Shown: piece by piece, positions 19,377-28,981 of the stretch | Numbering within the stretch: position 1 is the first letter of the stretch | Layout of the letters: each line of letters starts with the position of its first letter | DNA from: Paenibacillus andongensis | Lineage (GTDB): Bacteria > Bacillota > Bacilli > Paenibacillales > NBRC-103111 | Assembly (NCBI RefSeq): GCF_025369935.1 | Contig: NZ_CP104467.1 | Span: 4,967,001-5,031,000 of the forward strand | Direction: 5' to 3' | Length of the DNA: 64,000 nucleotides | Translations under genes and position numbers: made by a program | Notes under the pieces: model-generated | What the model was told of the DNA's origin: nothing | What the model saw: the letters and a program-made list of their open reading frames with translations, nothing else | Databases searched by the model: none

Positions 19377-19886
19377 TTATTGAATGGATTGCAGATGCTC
19401 GGAGAGACGATCCCAAGTTTCAGTAATACCTTGCTCCATCCCCATTTCCATGACGGTTTTGAGCGCTTCGGCGGATTCGTATTTTGCGTGGCTGATAAGC
19501 TTGGTCTTCCCTTCATGCTCTACAAATGTCATCGTTATCTGAGACGATGGCATCCCCTGCGTTTCATTCCCTTCAGCATCCGAGAAGTAATCGACGTAAG
19601 CAATTTTCTCCGCCTCAACAATTTCCCCATAGACTGCTTTACCCCAAGATTCGTATCCGTAAAAATCCCCTTGATTCTGATCGATACACTTCATGCAGTA
19701 ATGCCAGATACCACCCGGACGAAAATCGACGTTGCAAACCGTAAGCGTCCAACCGCGAGGTCCCCACCAGTGCTTAAGATGCTCAGCCTCCGAGAATGCT
19801 TTGAATACAAGCTCGCGCGGCGCGTTAAAAACACGCTCCAAAATTAGTTCCTGACCTTCTACCTTCGTACTCATTTGATTTGACAT
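19377..19886 (-). CDS. SRPBCC (AHSA1/START-like) domain protein
   Basis: 169 aa with the AHSA1 pattern: LERVFNAPRELVFKAFSEAEHLKHWWGPRGW near the N-terminus, RPGGIWHYCM in the middle, and a long C-terminal helix (TETWDRLSEHL). The fold binds hydrophobic ligands in a helix-grip pocket. AGGAGG precedes the ATG. It is co-transcribed with an ArsR regulator 18 bp upstream, a very common pairing of unknown purpose. Confidence 0.9.
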   Translation of the reverse strand: MSNQMSTKVEGQELILERVFNAPRELVFKAFSEAEHLKHWWGPRGWTLTVCNVDFRPGGIWHYCMKCIDQNQGDFYGYESWGKAVYGEIVEAEKIAYVDYFSDAEGNETQGMPSSQITMTFVEHEGKTKLISHAKYESAEALKTVMEMGMEQGITETWDRLSEHLQSIQ

Positions 19887-19904
19887 TGAAAATCCTCCTA
19901 AAAT

Positions 19905-20234
19905 TTAGTTTTGTTTGTTTTCTTTGTTTCGCAGCTTCTGAAGGTAATTCTCCAAAGCCTCAAATCGTTCATCCCAGACATTGCGGTAGGTTTCAAGCCA
20001 AGTGTCCAGTTCTTGAAATGGTTCCAATCGCAGTTTGTAGTTCCGGCGATTGGCCACAGCCTGCACTTCCACTAGTCCAGCCTCCAGCAGGACACGAAGA
20101 TGCTTCGAGGCTTGAGGCTGGCGAAGCCCAAGACCTTCGGCGATATCTCCTACAGTCAAGGGACCTTCTAACAGAAGCTCAACAATGCGTAAACGGTTGG
20201 GTTCGGCCAGTGCGCTAAATGTTGTATTATCCAT
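19905..20234 (-). CDS. ArsR-family winged-helix regulator
   Basis: 109 aa. The HTH is LTVGDIAEGLGLRQPQASKHLRVLLEAGLVEVQ. There are no cysteines, so the metal-sensing CxC box is absent and it is not a classical metal sensor. It precedes the SRPBCC gene in an operon. The 8-bp inverted arms flanking its -35 box are a likely autoregulatory operator. Confidence 0.9.
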   Translation of the reverse strand: MDNTTFSALAEPNRLRIVELLLEGPLTVGDIAEGLGLRQPQASKHLRVLLEAGLVEVQAVANRRNYKLRLEPFQELDTWLETYRNVWDERFEALENYLQKLRNKENKQN

Positions 20235-20314
20235 GATGATTTCCTGTTCCAGTTCCAGCTCTAGTCAATCCAGGCCACCTCGTTTCGTTAACAAGTTACC
20301 TTACTTCCATTAAC

Positions 20315-20352
20315 AATATACCCCAAAAAGAATATTCCTGTCAAGGAATATT
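20315..20352 (-). promoter_or_regulatory. arsR promoter with operator over the -35 box
   Basis: On the minus strand the -35 is TTGACA (20344-20339), the spacer 18 bp, and the -10 TATATT (20320-20315). The -35 hexamer is the loop of a perfect dyad, AATATTCC / GGAATATT (20331-20338 and 20345-20352). Repressor binding there would exclude polymerase. Confidence 0.72.
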
Positions 20353-20430
20353 TGGAATTAATATTGCACTCGATCCATCTACTTTATTTGGGTGTAACAC
20401 CAACAATAATTTATAACCAGAACCAAAAAA

Positions 20431-20459
20431 AAGCAGTACGTCTAAGTGACGCACTGCTT
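20431..20459 (-). terminator. Terminator of cysJI
   Basis: AAGCAGTACGTC (20431-20442) pairs with GACGCACTGCTT (20448-20459) with one mismatch. Eight Ts follow on the minus strand. Confidence 0.8.
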
Positions 20460-20505
20460 TCTATTTCCGATAAATTTACGGAAAGATATTGGGGTTAACC
20501 CGATT

Positions 20506-22227
20506 TTATGAATGAAAATCTTGTCCGGAACGAACTTCTTTGACATAGCCTGCGCGGATGACAAAATCGCCAAAATGCTCGTTTTCTTGCCGTTCCTTCG
20601 CATATTGATTGACTATCGGTCGCAGCGACTCCAGAATCTCCACTTCGCCGATGTTTTCCTTATACAGCTTGTTCAGTCGATTTCCGGAATGCCCACCGCC
20701 TAAATACATGTTGTATTTGCCTGGTGCCTTACCAATGAACGCAATTTCCGCCAGCATTGGACGGGCGCAACCGTTCGGACAACCGGTCATGCGAATGACG
20801 ATCTCTTTGTCACTCAAACCAGCTTCTTCCAACATCGGCTCGATTTTATCCATTAAGTCCGGAAGGTACCGCTCTGCTTCAGCCATCGCCATACCGCAAG
20901 TCGGCAGAGACACACAGGCCATAGAGCTTCTGCGCAATGCGGAGTACTGAAGCCCATCCGTAAGACCATATTCTTTGATCAGTTCTTCGATCTTTTTCTT
21001 TTTCTGAGTGCTCACATTACCGATCACCAGATTCTGGTTCGCCGTAAGTCTGAAGTCCCCATTATGCACTTTGGCAATTTCACGAAGTCCGGTCATCAGT
21101 TGGTAGTTATCCTCATCCATGACACGGCCGTTTTGGATAAACAGGTTGAAATGCCATTTCCCGTTGCTGCCCTTCACCCAGCCATAGCGATCTCCATTAT
21201 GATCAAAATGGTATGGACGCGCCGCTTCCAGCTTCCAACCTAAACGAGCGGTTAGTTCACCAACGAACCAATCAATGCCGCGGTCATCAATCGTATATTT
21301 AAACCGAGCATGCTTACGCACAGAGCGATCGCCGTAATCCCGTTGAATCGTAACCGTCTTCTCTGCCAAATCAATCATTTGATCCGGCGTGATGAATCCA
21401 ATCACTTGGGCTACTTGCGGGTAAGTCAACGGATCGCCATGCGTCATCCCCATGCCGCCACCTACAGATACATTGAAGCCCTTCAGCCGTCCATCTTCAA
21501 CAATAGCAATGAAACCCAGATCTTGCGAGAAGACATCCACATCATTGGAAGGAGGCACTGCTATACCGATTTTGAACTTACGCGGCAAATACACCTTTCC
21601 ATAGATCGGCTCTTGCTCTACGCCATCTTGGCTGTCCACTACTTTTTCGCCGTCCAGCCAGATCTCGTGATAGGCTTTGGTCTGTGGATCCAGGTGGCTG
21701 CTAACGCGGCTGGCCCATTCGTATACTTCAGCATGAACTTCCGACTGATAAGGATTCGGATTACACATGACGTTACGGTTAACGTCACCGCACGCAGCTA
21801 GCGTACTTAACAACGAATCATTCACTTCACGGATCGTCTTCTTCAAATTCCACTTCAACACACCGTGAAGCTGGAAAGATTGACGTGTCGTCAGACGGAT
21901 CGTTCCGTTTGCATACTTCTGTGCAACCTGATCCATCATCAACCATTGCTCAGGTGTAACGATTCCGCCAGCGGCACGAACACGCAGCATGAACTGATAA
22001 GCCGGCTCCAACTTCTGCTTTTGCCGCTCATTGCGAAGATCCCTGTCATCCTGCATATAACTTCCGTGAAACTTCATCAAACGGTTATCATCCTCAGGGA
22101 TGGAACCCGTAATGGCATCTATCAGCGTCTCTTCGAGACTCCCGCGCAAGTAATTGGTTCTCATTTTAATGTGCTCAACTTCGCTGTGCGGTGCACTGTT
22201 CTTTGAAAGTAAATTATTTTCTGACAT
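20506..22227 (-). CDS. cysI: Assimilatory sulfite reductase (NADPH) hemoprotein beta subunit
   Basis: 573 aa. It has the two sulfite/nitrite reductase ferredoxin-like halves. The siroheme/4Fe-4S cysteines are visible in [19 protein letters not shown] (C-x5-C) and [11 protein letters not shown] (C-x3-C). [13 protein letters not shown] is the N-terminal substrate-site signature. With CysJ it reduces sulfite to sulfide by six electrons. It lies 38 bp after cysJ. Confidence 0.95.
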   Translation of the reverse strand: MSENNLLSKNSAPHSEVEHIKMRTNYLRGSLEETLIDAITGSIPEDDNRLMKFHGSYMQDDRDLRNERQKQKLEPAYQFMLRVRAAGGIVTPEQWLMMDQVAQKYANGTIRLTTRQSFQLHGVLKWNLKKTIREVNDSLLSTLAACGDVNRNVMCNPNPYQSEVHAEVYEWASRVSSHLDPQTKAYHEIWLDGEKVVDSQDGVEQEPIYGKVYLPRKFKIGIAVPPSNDVDVFSQDLGFIAIVEDGRLKGFNVSVGGGMGMTHGDPLTYPQVAQVIGFITPDQMIDLAEKTVTIQRDYGDRSVRKHARFKYTIDDRGIDWFVGELTARLGWKLEAARPYHFDHNGDRYGWVKGSNGKWHFNLFIQNGRVMDEDNYQLMTGLREIAKVHNGDFRLTANQNLVIGNVSTQKKKKIEELIKEYGLTDGLQYSALRRSSMACVSLPTCGMAMAEAERYLPDLMDKIEPMLEEAGLSDKEIVIRMTGCPNGCARPMLAEIAFIGKAPGKYNMYLGGGHSGNRLNKLYKENIGEVEILESLRPIVNQYAKERQENEHFGDFVIRAGYVKEVRSGQDFHS

Positions 22228-22265
22228 ATTGGCCTTTCTCCTCTCGCGATCTTTGGGATTTGAAC

Positions 22266-24098
22266 TTAGTATACATCCCTCTGATAACGTTTTTGCTGTT
22301 GCATACGGGTCAAATACTCCGCTGCTTCCTCCGAGCTAAATCCGCCCTCTTGCTCAATAATTGTTGCCAGGGTCGCATGCACATCGTGTGCCATTTTCTT
22401 TTCGTCACCACATACGTACACGCTTGCACCTTCTTGAAGCCATTTATAGAGCTCAGCGCTCTTCTCAAGCATCCTATGCTGTACATATACTTTCTGGTCG
22501 GTATCTCGGGAGAACGCAACATCCATGCGCGTCAACACGCCATCCTTAAGCCATTTCTGCCATTCAACCTGATAAAGGAAATCTGTGGAGAAATGCTGAT
22601 CACCGTAAAAGAGCCATGATTTGCCTTCGGCCCCAGTCTCTTCTCTTTCTCCGAGAAAGGCTCTGAACGGAGCGACGCCCGTACCAGGTCCGATCATAAT
22701 GATCGGTGTTTCCGGGTTCTCGGGAAGCTTGAAATTCGGGTTGTTTTGAATGTATACGGGCAGCGTTTCGCCAGCTTTAACTCGCTCAGCCAATTGCACG
22801 GAGCACACGCCGTAACGTTCTCTTCCTCGGGCTTCATAACGAACCGCGCGAACGGTAACATGAACCTCATCCGGGAAAGCTTTGGAACTGCTTGCAATCG
22901 AGTAAAGTCGAGCAGGCATTTTACGAAGGATCGCTACGAATTCGCCTGCAGGTACGCCTTTAAGGGAGTAATCCTGCACCAAATCTAATAAATCCCGCCC
23001 ACTGATATATGCTTTAAGATCTTGCTCACGCCCAGCAGCCAACAATTCTTGCAGCCCCTTGCTTAAAGTAAGCTTTGCTGTTTGCTCCAGTAACGGCTTC
23101 GTCAGTACCGTAATTTCAAAATTACGGAGCAGTGCCTCGCGCAATGAACGCTTTTCGCCGTTCTTATTAATTGTAACTTGCTCCTCGGCATTCCAACCCA
23201 TGGCTTCGATCAATTCGTCCACAAGGCGAGGGTGGTTCTCCGGATAAATGCCTAAGCAGTCACCAGGTTCATATTGAAGATTGGATCCCTCGAGGGAGAT
23301 CTCAACGTGGCGGGTTTCGCGGTCCGATCCACGTCCATTCAGATTCAAGTTCTCAAGAACCTCAGCCTGGAACGGATTTGTTCTCGAATATTCGGATTCA
23401 GTGCCGCTCTCAACTGCCGCTAGGGCAGCACTTACTACAGTCGAGCCCGCTGAAGCTTCACTTAAAGAGCCTAGAACGGAACTCATCCACTCTGCAGCAG
23501 GCTCATCGAAATCCACGTCGCAGTCAACGCGCGGCGCAAGGCGTTTGCCGCCAAGCTCTTCCAAGCGCTTGTCGAAATCTTTCCCTGTTTGGCAGAATAG
23601 CTCGTAAGAAGTATCTCCAAGTGAAAGCACGGAAAACCGCAGTTCTTCCAATTTAGGAGCTCTCTTGCTATGAAGGAACTCATGGAAGGAAATGGCGTTA
23701 TCCGGTGGATCTCCTTCTCCGTGGGTACTCACTAGAACAAGCAAGTTTTGAACCTTTTTTAAGTTATTAGGTTTGAAGTCTGCCATCGAGGAGAGCGTTA
23801 CCTGAAAACCTTGCTCTTCTAGCTTTTTGGACATTTTCTTCGCTAAACCTTGAGCTTTACCCGTCTGTGATCCGAAGAGTACGGTCACCTCTTTAGAGAT
23901 TACAGGCGCATTCACCGCCAAAGTTGCTAAGGGAGCCGCTGGGGCTGCACCTGAAGTCGTCACAACTGCTGACCCCTGTATAGCCGCAAGATACCCGTTC
24001 AGCCAGATTCGTTGTGTTTCCGTTAGTGTAGGAAGTAATCGATTGAGCAATTCTACTTGTTCCTGATTAAAAGGACTGTTTGTTACTTGAAGTACCAA
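22266..24098 (-). CDS. cysJ: Sulfite reductase (NADPH) flavoprotein alpha subunit
   Basis: 610 aa. The flavodoxin domain is at about 70-215 ([21 protein letters not shown]). The FAD/connecting domain is at about 240-450 (RLYSIASS). The NADPH-binding domain follows, with [17 protein letters not shown] and a C-terminal aromatic tail ending in ...DVY. The start is TTG at 24098, six bases after AGGTGG. It passes electrons from NADPH through FAD and FMN to CysI. Confidence 0.95.
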   Translation of the reverse strand: MVLQVTNSPFNQEQVELLNRLLPTLTETQRIWLNGYLAAIQGSAVVTTSGAAPAAPLATLAVNAPVISKEVTVLFGSQTGKAQGLAKKMSKKLEEQGFQVTLSSMADFKPNNLKKVQNLLVLVSTHGEGDPPDNAISFHEFLHSKRAPKLEELRFSVLSLGDTSYELFCQTGKDFDKRLEELGGKRLAPRVDCDVDFDEPAAEWMSSVLGSLSEASAGSTVVSAALAAVESGTESEYSRTNPFQAEVLENLNLNGRGSDRETRHVEISLEGSNLQYEPGDCLGIYPENHPRLVDELIEAMGWNAEEQVTINKNGEKRSLREALLRNFEITVLTKPLLEQTAKLTLSKGLQELLAAGREQDLKAYISGRDLLDLVQDYSLKGVPAGEFVAILRKMPARLYSIASSSKAFPDEVHVTVRAVRYEARGRERYGVCSVQLAERVKAGETLPVYIQNNPNFKLPENPETPIIMIGPGTGVAPFRAFLGEREETGAEGKSWLFYGDQHFSTDFLYQVEWQKWLKDGVLTRMDVAFSRDTDQKVYVQHRMLEKSAELYKWLQEGASVYVCGDEKKMAHDVHATLATIIEQEGGFSSEEAAEYLTRMQQQKRYQRDVY

Positions 24099-24138
24099 GA
24101 ATATCCACCTCTCATAGCCTGCAATGATATGAATTCCT

Positions 24139-24144
24139 ATTATA
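24139..24144 (-). promoter_or_regulatory. cysJ -10 element
   Basis: TATAAT on the minus strand, about 40 bp before the cysJ start. No good -35 lies 16-18 bp upstream, which would fit activator dependence (CysL-type). The activator is an inference. Confidence 0.5.
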
Positions 24145-24341
24145 CATTTTTCTCATTATTTTCACTCTCTTGAAACTATCATGTATGTCGAAATAGGTCA
24201 ATTAGAATGATCTTATGTGATCTATCAGTAATATTGATAAAGGAATAAATACCTTTTACATGATGTCAAAAGTATAGACCGATATTAACAGTCATTGACG
24301 AATATTATAGGATACAGGATTTAAGCAGAGGAGCTTCACTA

Positions 24342-24533
24342 ATGAGATTTGTGACAGAAACGAGATTAAAAAGACTGGAAGAATTGATCCAATTGATTCC
24401 TGAATATGACGAAAGAAGCCACGCGCTTCATCTATTGAATTCGATTCGTTCTGATATCGATGATAACTATGCGGAAATTGAAAAACCGATCAGTTTAAGC
24501 GGCTTTAAGCGAAGGCCAGACGACCGGAAATAA
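24342..24533 (+). CDS. Small uncharacterised helical protein (63 aa)
   Basis: AGAGGAG precedes the ATG. The sequence is highly charged and predicted helical (RFVTETRLKRLEELIQLIPEYDERSHALHLLNSIRSDIDDNYAEIE) with a basic tail. I do not recognise a family. It is divergent from cysJ and converges on ppsR. Confidence 0.6.
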   Translation: MRFVTETRLKRLEELIQLIPEYDERSHALHLLNSIRSDIDDNYAEIEKPISLSGFKRRPDDRK

Positions 24534-24549
24534 AAGAGCAGAAAAAAAA

Positions 24550-24578
24550 CGAGCCTCTAGAATCGCTTCTAAAGTTCG
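24550..24578 (-). terminator. Terminator of the gap-ppsR operon
   Basis: An imperfect inverted repeat (CGAGCCTCTAGAA and TTCTAAAGTTCG) with eight Ts following on the minus strand. It lies between the converging 63-aa gene and ppsR. Confidence 0.6.
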
Positions 24579-24620
24579 TTATCGTTTAGGTAATTCTATA
24601 ATTTAACCAAGTATTCGCGG

Positions 24621-25421
24621 TTACATGGCGTCCAGTATGATACCCGCCGTTTCCTCTATTGCTTTCTCAGTGACATCGATCACGGTACATCCAAGCTGCT
24701 TATACAATCCGAATGCATACTCCAGCTCTTCCGCCACTCTTTCTAATGCTGAATATTTAGCGCCAAATGGCAGCCCTACTGTTTTCAGCCGTTCCGTACG
24801 GATCTTCACCAGCTGCTCAGCGCTCATCGTCAATCCGATCATTTTGCTTTTGTTAAGCGTAAACAACCCTTGCGGCGGCTTTACTTCCGGCACTAATGGA
24901 TAGTTAGCAACTTTGTACCCTTTATGTGCCAAATAAATACTAAGCGGTGTTTTCGACGTCCTTGAAACACCTAGCAGAACAATATGAGCTTGTTTTAATG
25001 CGCTCGTGTCTTTTCCGTCATCGCTTTTAACAGCAAACTCGATCGCTTCTACCCGCTTATAATATTCTTCGTCCATTTGGTGCAGTAACCCTGCTTTCCT
25101 TTTGGGAGAATCATTAAAAGTATCAATGAATGCTTGCATAACAGGACCTAGGATGTCTATGCTGGTCACGTTTAAGCGAATCGCTTCTTGACGCATCATC
25201 TCTCTTAATTCCGGAAGAACGAGTGTGTAAACAACAAAACTGCCTAGTCGGGAAGCTTCCTCCATCATACTTCGGATTTCTTCCTCCGTACGCATCGTTC
25301 CAAAACGCCTTACATGAACTTGACTGGCGTTAAACTGGCGAATTGTCGCTTGAACAACCGTGTTTGCGGTTTCCCCCACCGAGTCCGAACAAACGAATAT
25401 CGTATGGACTTTCTCCTCCAC
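24621..25421 (-). CDS. ppsR: Pyruvate, phosphate dikinase regulatory protein (PPDK kinase/phosphorylase)
   Basis: 266 aa, DUF299/PSRP family. The N-terminal signature is VCSDSVGETANTVVQA. The P-loop-like motif GVSRTSKTPLSIYLAHKGYKVANYPLVPEV is the family hallmark. It uses ADP to inactivate PPDK by phosphorylating a threonine next to the catalytic histidine, and reactivates it by phosphorolysis. The start is GTG at 25421, nine bases after AGGAGG. It follows ccpN by 13 bp. The Bacillus subtilis orthologue YqfL is also encoded with ccpN. Here the target enzyme gene is in the same operon. Confidence 0.94.
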   Translation of the reverse strand: MEEKVHTIFVCSDSVGETANTVVQATIRQFNASQVHVRRFGTMRTEEEIRSMMEEASRLGSFVVYTLVLPELREMMRQEAIRLNVTSIDILGPVMQAFIDTFNDSPKRKAGLLHQMDEEYYKRVEAIEFAVKSDDGKDTSALKQAHIVLLGVSRTSKTPLSIYLAHKGYKVANYPLVPEVKPPQGLFTLNKSKMIGLTMSAEQLVKIRTERLKTVGLPFGAKYSALERVAEELEYAFGLYKQLGCTVIDVTEKAIEETAGIILDAM

Positions 25422-25434
25422 CCGTGAATACCTC

Positions 25435-26064
25435 CTAATTCGCTGCTAGTTCCAACATTAATTTGGTCATGGTTGTTTTCGTTATTCGTCCAATTACGCC
25501 ATACTGGTCTTGTTCAGGTTCCAAACTCACAACGGGCAGGCTGTCAACTTGATGATGAATCATTTTTCGTGCGGCATCAATGACGTGGTCCTCCGGACTT
25601 ACGGTAACGATGTTCGGGTGTCTCGTCATCACAAGACTAATCGGCATGGAAGGAGCACTCGCATTGCCTAACGTTACCTTTAACAAATCTTTTCTAGAGA
25701 CAATGCCAACTAATGCCCGATTACTGCTCACAATCATCAGAGTACCTACATTCTCAAGAAACAGAGAGACGACGGCATCATTCACCGTAGCTGTTTCTTG
25801 AAGAACGACAGGTAAGCCCATTACATCTTTCACATAAATGCCATCCAGTTTTTTGTACGAAGATTCTTCACGCTCCAGCGTTTTTCCGAGAAAATAACCA
25901 ACCTTAGGCTTCGCATCCAAATAACCTAGCATAACTAGCAGGGCAAGGTCGGAACGAATGGTTGGACGAGCGATTCCGAGCATCTCTGCTAGGTTTTCTC
26001 CAGTAATCGGAGCATGTTTCTTTACACGTTCTATGATTTCCATTTGACGGGATGTAAGTTCTAT
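25435..26064 (-). CDS. ccpN: CcpN-type repressor of gluconeogenic genes, apparent ATA start
   Basis: 209 aa if begun at ATA 26064. An HTH_11-type winged helix lies at about 1-60 (QMEIIERVKKHAPITGENLAEMLGIARPTIRSDLALLVMLGYLDAKPKVGYFLGK), followed by two CBS domains (about 80-135 and 145-205). The CBS domains sense ATP/ADP in B. subtilis CcpN, which represses gapB, pckA and the SR1 RNA on glycolytic carbon. The first ATG (26043) has no ribosome site and cuts off conserved residues. AGGGAGGG lies seven bases before ATA, and the extra codons give ELTSRQ, as expected for the family. Sequencing error or true ATA initiation are the two options. Confidence 0.88.
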   Translation of the reverse strand: MELTSRQMEIIERVKKHAPITGENLAEMLGIARPTIRSDLALLVMLGYLDAKPKVGYFLGKTLEREESSYKKLDGIYVKDVMGLPVVLQETATVNDAVVSLFLENVGTLMIVSSNRALVGIVSRKDLLKVTLGNASAPSMPISLVMTRHPNIVTVSPEDHVIDAARKMIHHQVDSLPVVSLEPEQDQYGVIGRITKTTMTKLMLELAAN

Positions 26065-26123
26065 CGTATTTCCCTCCCTGAACTTTCATGTTCATCCCAA
26101 TTTTAACCTATTTTCTCGCTGTA

Positions 26124-28805
26124 TCAAATGGCTTGAGCAACTTTTTGTTCACCGGGAACACCATGTTTGATGAACGCTTGTGCCGCTGCTATTCGAGCCA
26201 AAGGAATTCGGTATGGGGAACAGCTAACATAATCCAATCCGGTCAAGTGGCAAAAGAAAATCGACTCTTTATCTCCGCCATGTTCCCCGCAAATGCCCGT
26301 TTTGAGTGACGGCTTATCGAGCCTCCCCGCATTCACGGCTAAGTCAATCAATTGTCCGACGCCTTCCGTGTCAAGCACTTGGAACGGATTATGCGGAAGC
26401 AGCTTCTGATCGACATAGTGGGATAGAAATTTGCCCTCAGCATCGTCGCGGCTATAACCATACGTCATTTGCGTCAAGTCATTGGTGCCAAAAGAGAAGA
26501 AATCGGCATAAGCCACAATTTGGCGTGCAGTAAGCGCTGCTCGTGGAACCTCTATCATGGTCCCGACCTTGTACGGACAATCTCTAAGTTTGTCTTTCCC
26601 CAGCACCTGTTCCGCAACAAAGTCAACAAGCTCCCTCAAAATTTTCAGTTCATTGGCATGGCCCACGAGTGGAATCATGATTTCCGGAAGAACTCGGATA
26701 CCTCTGTCGATACAGCCTGAAGCTGCACGGAAAATGGCCTCTATCTGCATATCATAAATCTCCGGATATACAATTCCCAATCTGCAGCCCCGCTGTCCCA
26801 GCATGGGGTTAGCCTCATGGAGAGCTTGCACTTTGCGGAGAAGGTGGGCGGTCTCTTCTCTTTCTAAATCTGACGCACCTTTATCATATGTCAGCTCCGT
26901 ATATCTTTTTTGCAGATCTTCGAGGTTGGGTAAAAACTCATGCAAAGGCGGATCCAGCAGCCGAATCGTCACCGGAAGACCATCCATTTCCTCGAACATG
27001 CCTTCAAAATCTGACTTCTGCATGGGAAGCAGCTGTGCAAGAGCCTGCAAGCGATCTGCTTTGTCATCCGCGAGGATCATTCGTTGAACAACAGGCAGAC
27101 GCGTTGGCGAGAAAAACATATGCTCTGTTCGGCATAACCCGATCCCCTCGGCTCCTAACTGTCTAGCGATTTTCGCATCTTCAGGATTGTCTGCGTTCGC
27201 GTATACTTTCAGCGAGCGAATCTCATCCGCCCACTTCAGCATAATGAGAAGTTCATCTGTCATTTTGGCTTCTCGTAATGGCATGGCACCGATAATGACA
27301 CGTCCGGTTGCACCGTCTAGCGTGATCCAATCTCCTTCTTCCACAACCCTGCTTCCAGCCAACATCCGCTTCTCACCAAGTACAATTCGGACCTCTTCGC
27401 AGCCGCATACACAAGGTTTACCCATTCCCCTTGCTACAACAGCAGCATGACTCGTCATCCCTCCGCGGCTCGTTAGCACGCCTTCGGATGCGATCACGCC
27501 ATGAATATCTTCGGGTGTTGTTTCATTTCTAGCTAGAATGACCGTCTTGCCGGCACGGCTCCATTCTGCAGCTGTGTCAGCGTCAAACACAAGCTGTCCA
27601 ACCGCTGCGCCAGGCGAAGCCGGAAGTCCTTTGGCCAACACATCCTTTACAGCCTCTTCATCAATACCTCTATGCAGCAGCTGATCAAGATGCGACACTT
27701 CGATGCGCTCAACAGCTTCTTGTTTTGTCAATAAACCTTCATGGACTAAATCGACAGCAATCTTGAGCGCAGCTTGGGCATTTCGTTTCCCGTTACGAGT
27801 TTGAAGCAGGTAAAGCTTATTATTTTCAACCGTAAATTCGATATCCTGCATATCTTTGTAATGTTTCTCTAACTGCTTGGATGCTTCAAATAACTGCTCA
27901 TAAATCTGAGGCATTTCGCTTTGCAGCGCGGCGATCGCAAGCGGGGTTCGGATACCTGCAACCACATCTTCCCCCTGTGCATTAATCAGGTATTCACCGA
28001 AAAATGTATTCTCACCCGTGGATGGGTTTCTCGTAAAGACAACCCCTGTGCCGCAGCTGCTGCCCATATTGCCAAACACCATGCTCTGAATGTTAACCGC
28101 TGTCCCTTGTTCATCTGGAATCCGATTAATTTTACGGTAAATCTGAGCTCTTTGATTATTCCAGGACTTGAATACAGCCTCAACAGCTAATCGCAACTGC
28201 TCATAGACATGCTGTGGGAAAGCTTGACCCGTTTTAGCCAGAATGCATTTTTTGTAATCTTCGATAAGACCCTTCCAACCGGCAGCTGTTACATCCTGAT
28301 CTTGATGGACGCCCTCTTTCTCTTTCAAACGGTGCAGCAGCTGCTCGAAATGGTAGGCTTCAATGCCAAGGACAACGTTTCCAAACATCTGCATCAAACG
28401 ACGATAGCAATCGTAAGCGAACTTTTCATTGTTTGTTAGCGCTGCCAATCCTTGAACCGTTAAGTCGTTGAGACCTAGATTCAAAATGGTATCCATCATA
28501 CCCGGCATCGAAGACACAGAACCGGATCGGACGGAAACAAGAAGCGGATTGCTGGCATCTCCGAACGTTTGTCCCTTCTGTTTCTCTAACTGCTTGAGAG
28601 CTTCTGCAATTTGTTCAAGCAATCCCTCTGAGATCCGATTACCAACCTTGAAAAAAGCTAAGCAGGCCTCTGTTGTAATGGTGAAACCCGGTGGTACAGG
28701 AAGTCCGGCACGAGTCATCTCAGCGAGATTAGCTCCCTTTCCTCCCAGTAAAGCTTTCATTGAAGCATTTCCCTCCTGAAAGGGTACCACTTGTTTCTGA
28801 ATCAT
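26124..28805 (-). CDS. ppdK: Pyruvate, phosphate dikinase
   Basis: 893 aa. The nucleotide-binding domain comes first (KQVVPFQEGNASMKALLGGKGANLAEMTRAGLPVPPGFTI). The phosphohistidine domain has GGMTSHAAVVARGMGKPCVCG, with the threonine that PpsR would modify. The C-terminal PEP/pyruvate barrel has GICGEHGGD. It interconverts pyruvate + ATP + Pi and PEP + AMP + PPi, giving a direct route from pyruvate to PEP. The ATG at 28805 overlaps the sr1p stop as TGATG, and a GTG at 28808 is an alternative. AAGGAGG precedes it. Confidence 0.96.
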   Translation of the reverse strand: MIQKQVVPFQEGNASMKALLGGKGANLAEMTRAGLPVPPGFTITTEACLAFFKVGNRISEGLLEQIAEALKQLEKQKGQTFGDASNPLLVSVRSGSVSSMPGMMDTILNLGLNDLTVQGLAALTNNEKFAYDCYRRLMQMFGNVVLGIEAYHFEQLLHRLKEKEGVHQDQDVTAAGWKGLIEDYKKCILAKTGQAFPQHVYEQLRLAVEAVFKSWNNQRAQIYRKINRIPDEQGTAVNIQSMVFGNMGSSCGTGVVFTRNPSTGENTFFGEYLINAQGEDVVAGIRTPLAIAALQSEMPQIYEQLFEASKQLEKHYKDMQDIEFTVENNKLYLLQTRNGKRNAQAALKIAVDLVHEGLLTKQEAVERIEVSHLDQLLHRGIDEEAVKDVLAKGLPASPGAAVGQLVFDADTAAEWSRAGKTVILARNETTPEDIHGVIASEGVLTSRGGMTSHAAVVARGMGKPCVCGCEEVRIVLGEKRMLAGSRVVEEGDWITLDGATGRVIIGAMPLREAKMTDELLIMLKWADEIRSLKVYANADNPEDAKIARQLGAEGIGLCRTEHMFFSPTRLPVVQRMILADDKADRLQALAQLLPMQKSDFEGMFEEMDGLPVTIRLLDPPLHEFLPNLEDLQKRYTELTYDKGASDLEREETAHLLRKVQALHEANPMLGQRGCRLGIVYPEIYDMQIEAIFRAASGCIDRGIRVLPEIMIPLVGHANELKILRELVDFVAEQVLGKDKLRDCPYKVGTMIEVPRAALTARQIVAYADFFSFGTNDLTQMTYGYSRDDAEGKFLSHYVDQKLLPHNPFQVLDTEGVGQLIDLAVNAGRLDKPSLKTGICGEHGGDKESIFFCHLTGLDYVSCSPYRIPLARIAAAQAFIKHGVPGEQKVAQAI

Positions 28806-28981
28806 CACTTGTTAGCCTCCTTAGTTTTCTCGAGACATAGGGGTGAATTGCACACGCCATAAAATTTTTTATATCCGTCCGTAGGTAACGTTGCAATCAC
28901 TTCATTACATGATTTACAAATGATAACACCAAGATCATACCGATGAATGGCGGCCAATGTTACATGGTTTGTGTTAGACAT
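28805..28981 (-). CDS. SR1P-like GapA-binding peptide
   Basis: 58 aa. The core LGVIICKSCNEVIATL ... YKKFYGVCNS corresponds to the SR1P pattern (G-T-I-V-C-x-x-C-N-E-x-I ... V-L-Y-G-x-C). It has a roughly 16-residue N-terminal extension compared with the 39-aa B. subtilis peptide. SR1P binds GapA and promotes RNase J1 association. CxxC and the later cysteines could bind zinc. Translation starts at 28981 after AAAGGGGG, within the last 22 bases of the gap gene, and ends in a TGATG overlap with ppdK. Here it is an ordinary operon gene, not part of a regulatory RNA. Confidence 0.8.
   Translation of the reverse strand: MSNTNHVTLAAIHRYDLGVIICKSCNEVIATLPTDGYKKFYGVCNSPLCLEKTKEANK

Noticed and set aside
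19163..19426. 87-codon frame on the plus strand
   Set aside because: No ribosome site, it runs through the terminator of the SRPBCC gene and into that gene's antisense strand.
22191..22619. 142-codon frame opposite cysJ
   Set aside because: Antisense to the NADPH-binding domain of CysJ; no independent support.
24183..24190. Spo0A box (TGTCGAA) in the cysJ/63-aa intergenic region
   Set aside because: A single 7-mer match in AT-rich DNA is expected by chance and has no second box.
24099..24341. S-box or T-box riboswitch before cysJ
   Set aside because: No SAM riboswitch core or T-box sequence is present; the leader is short and has no terminator.
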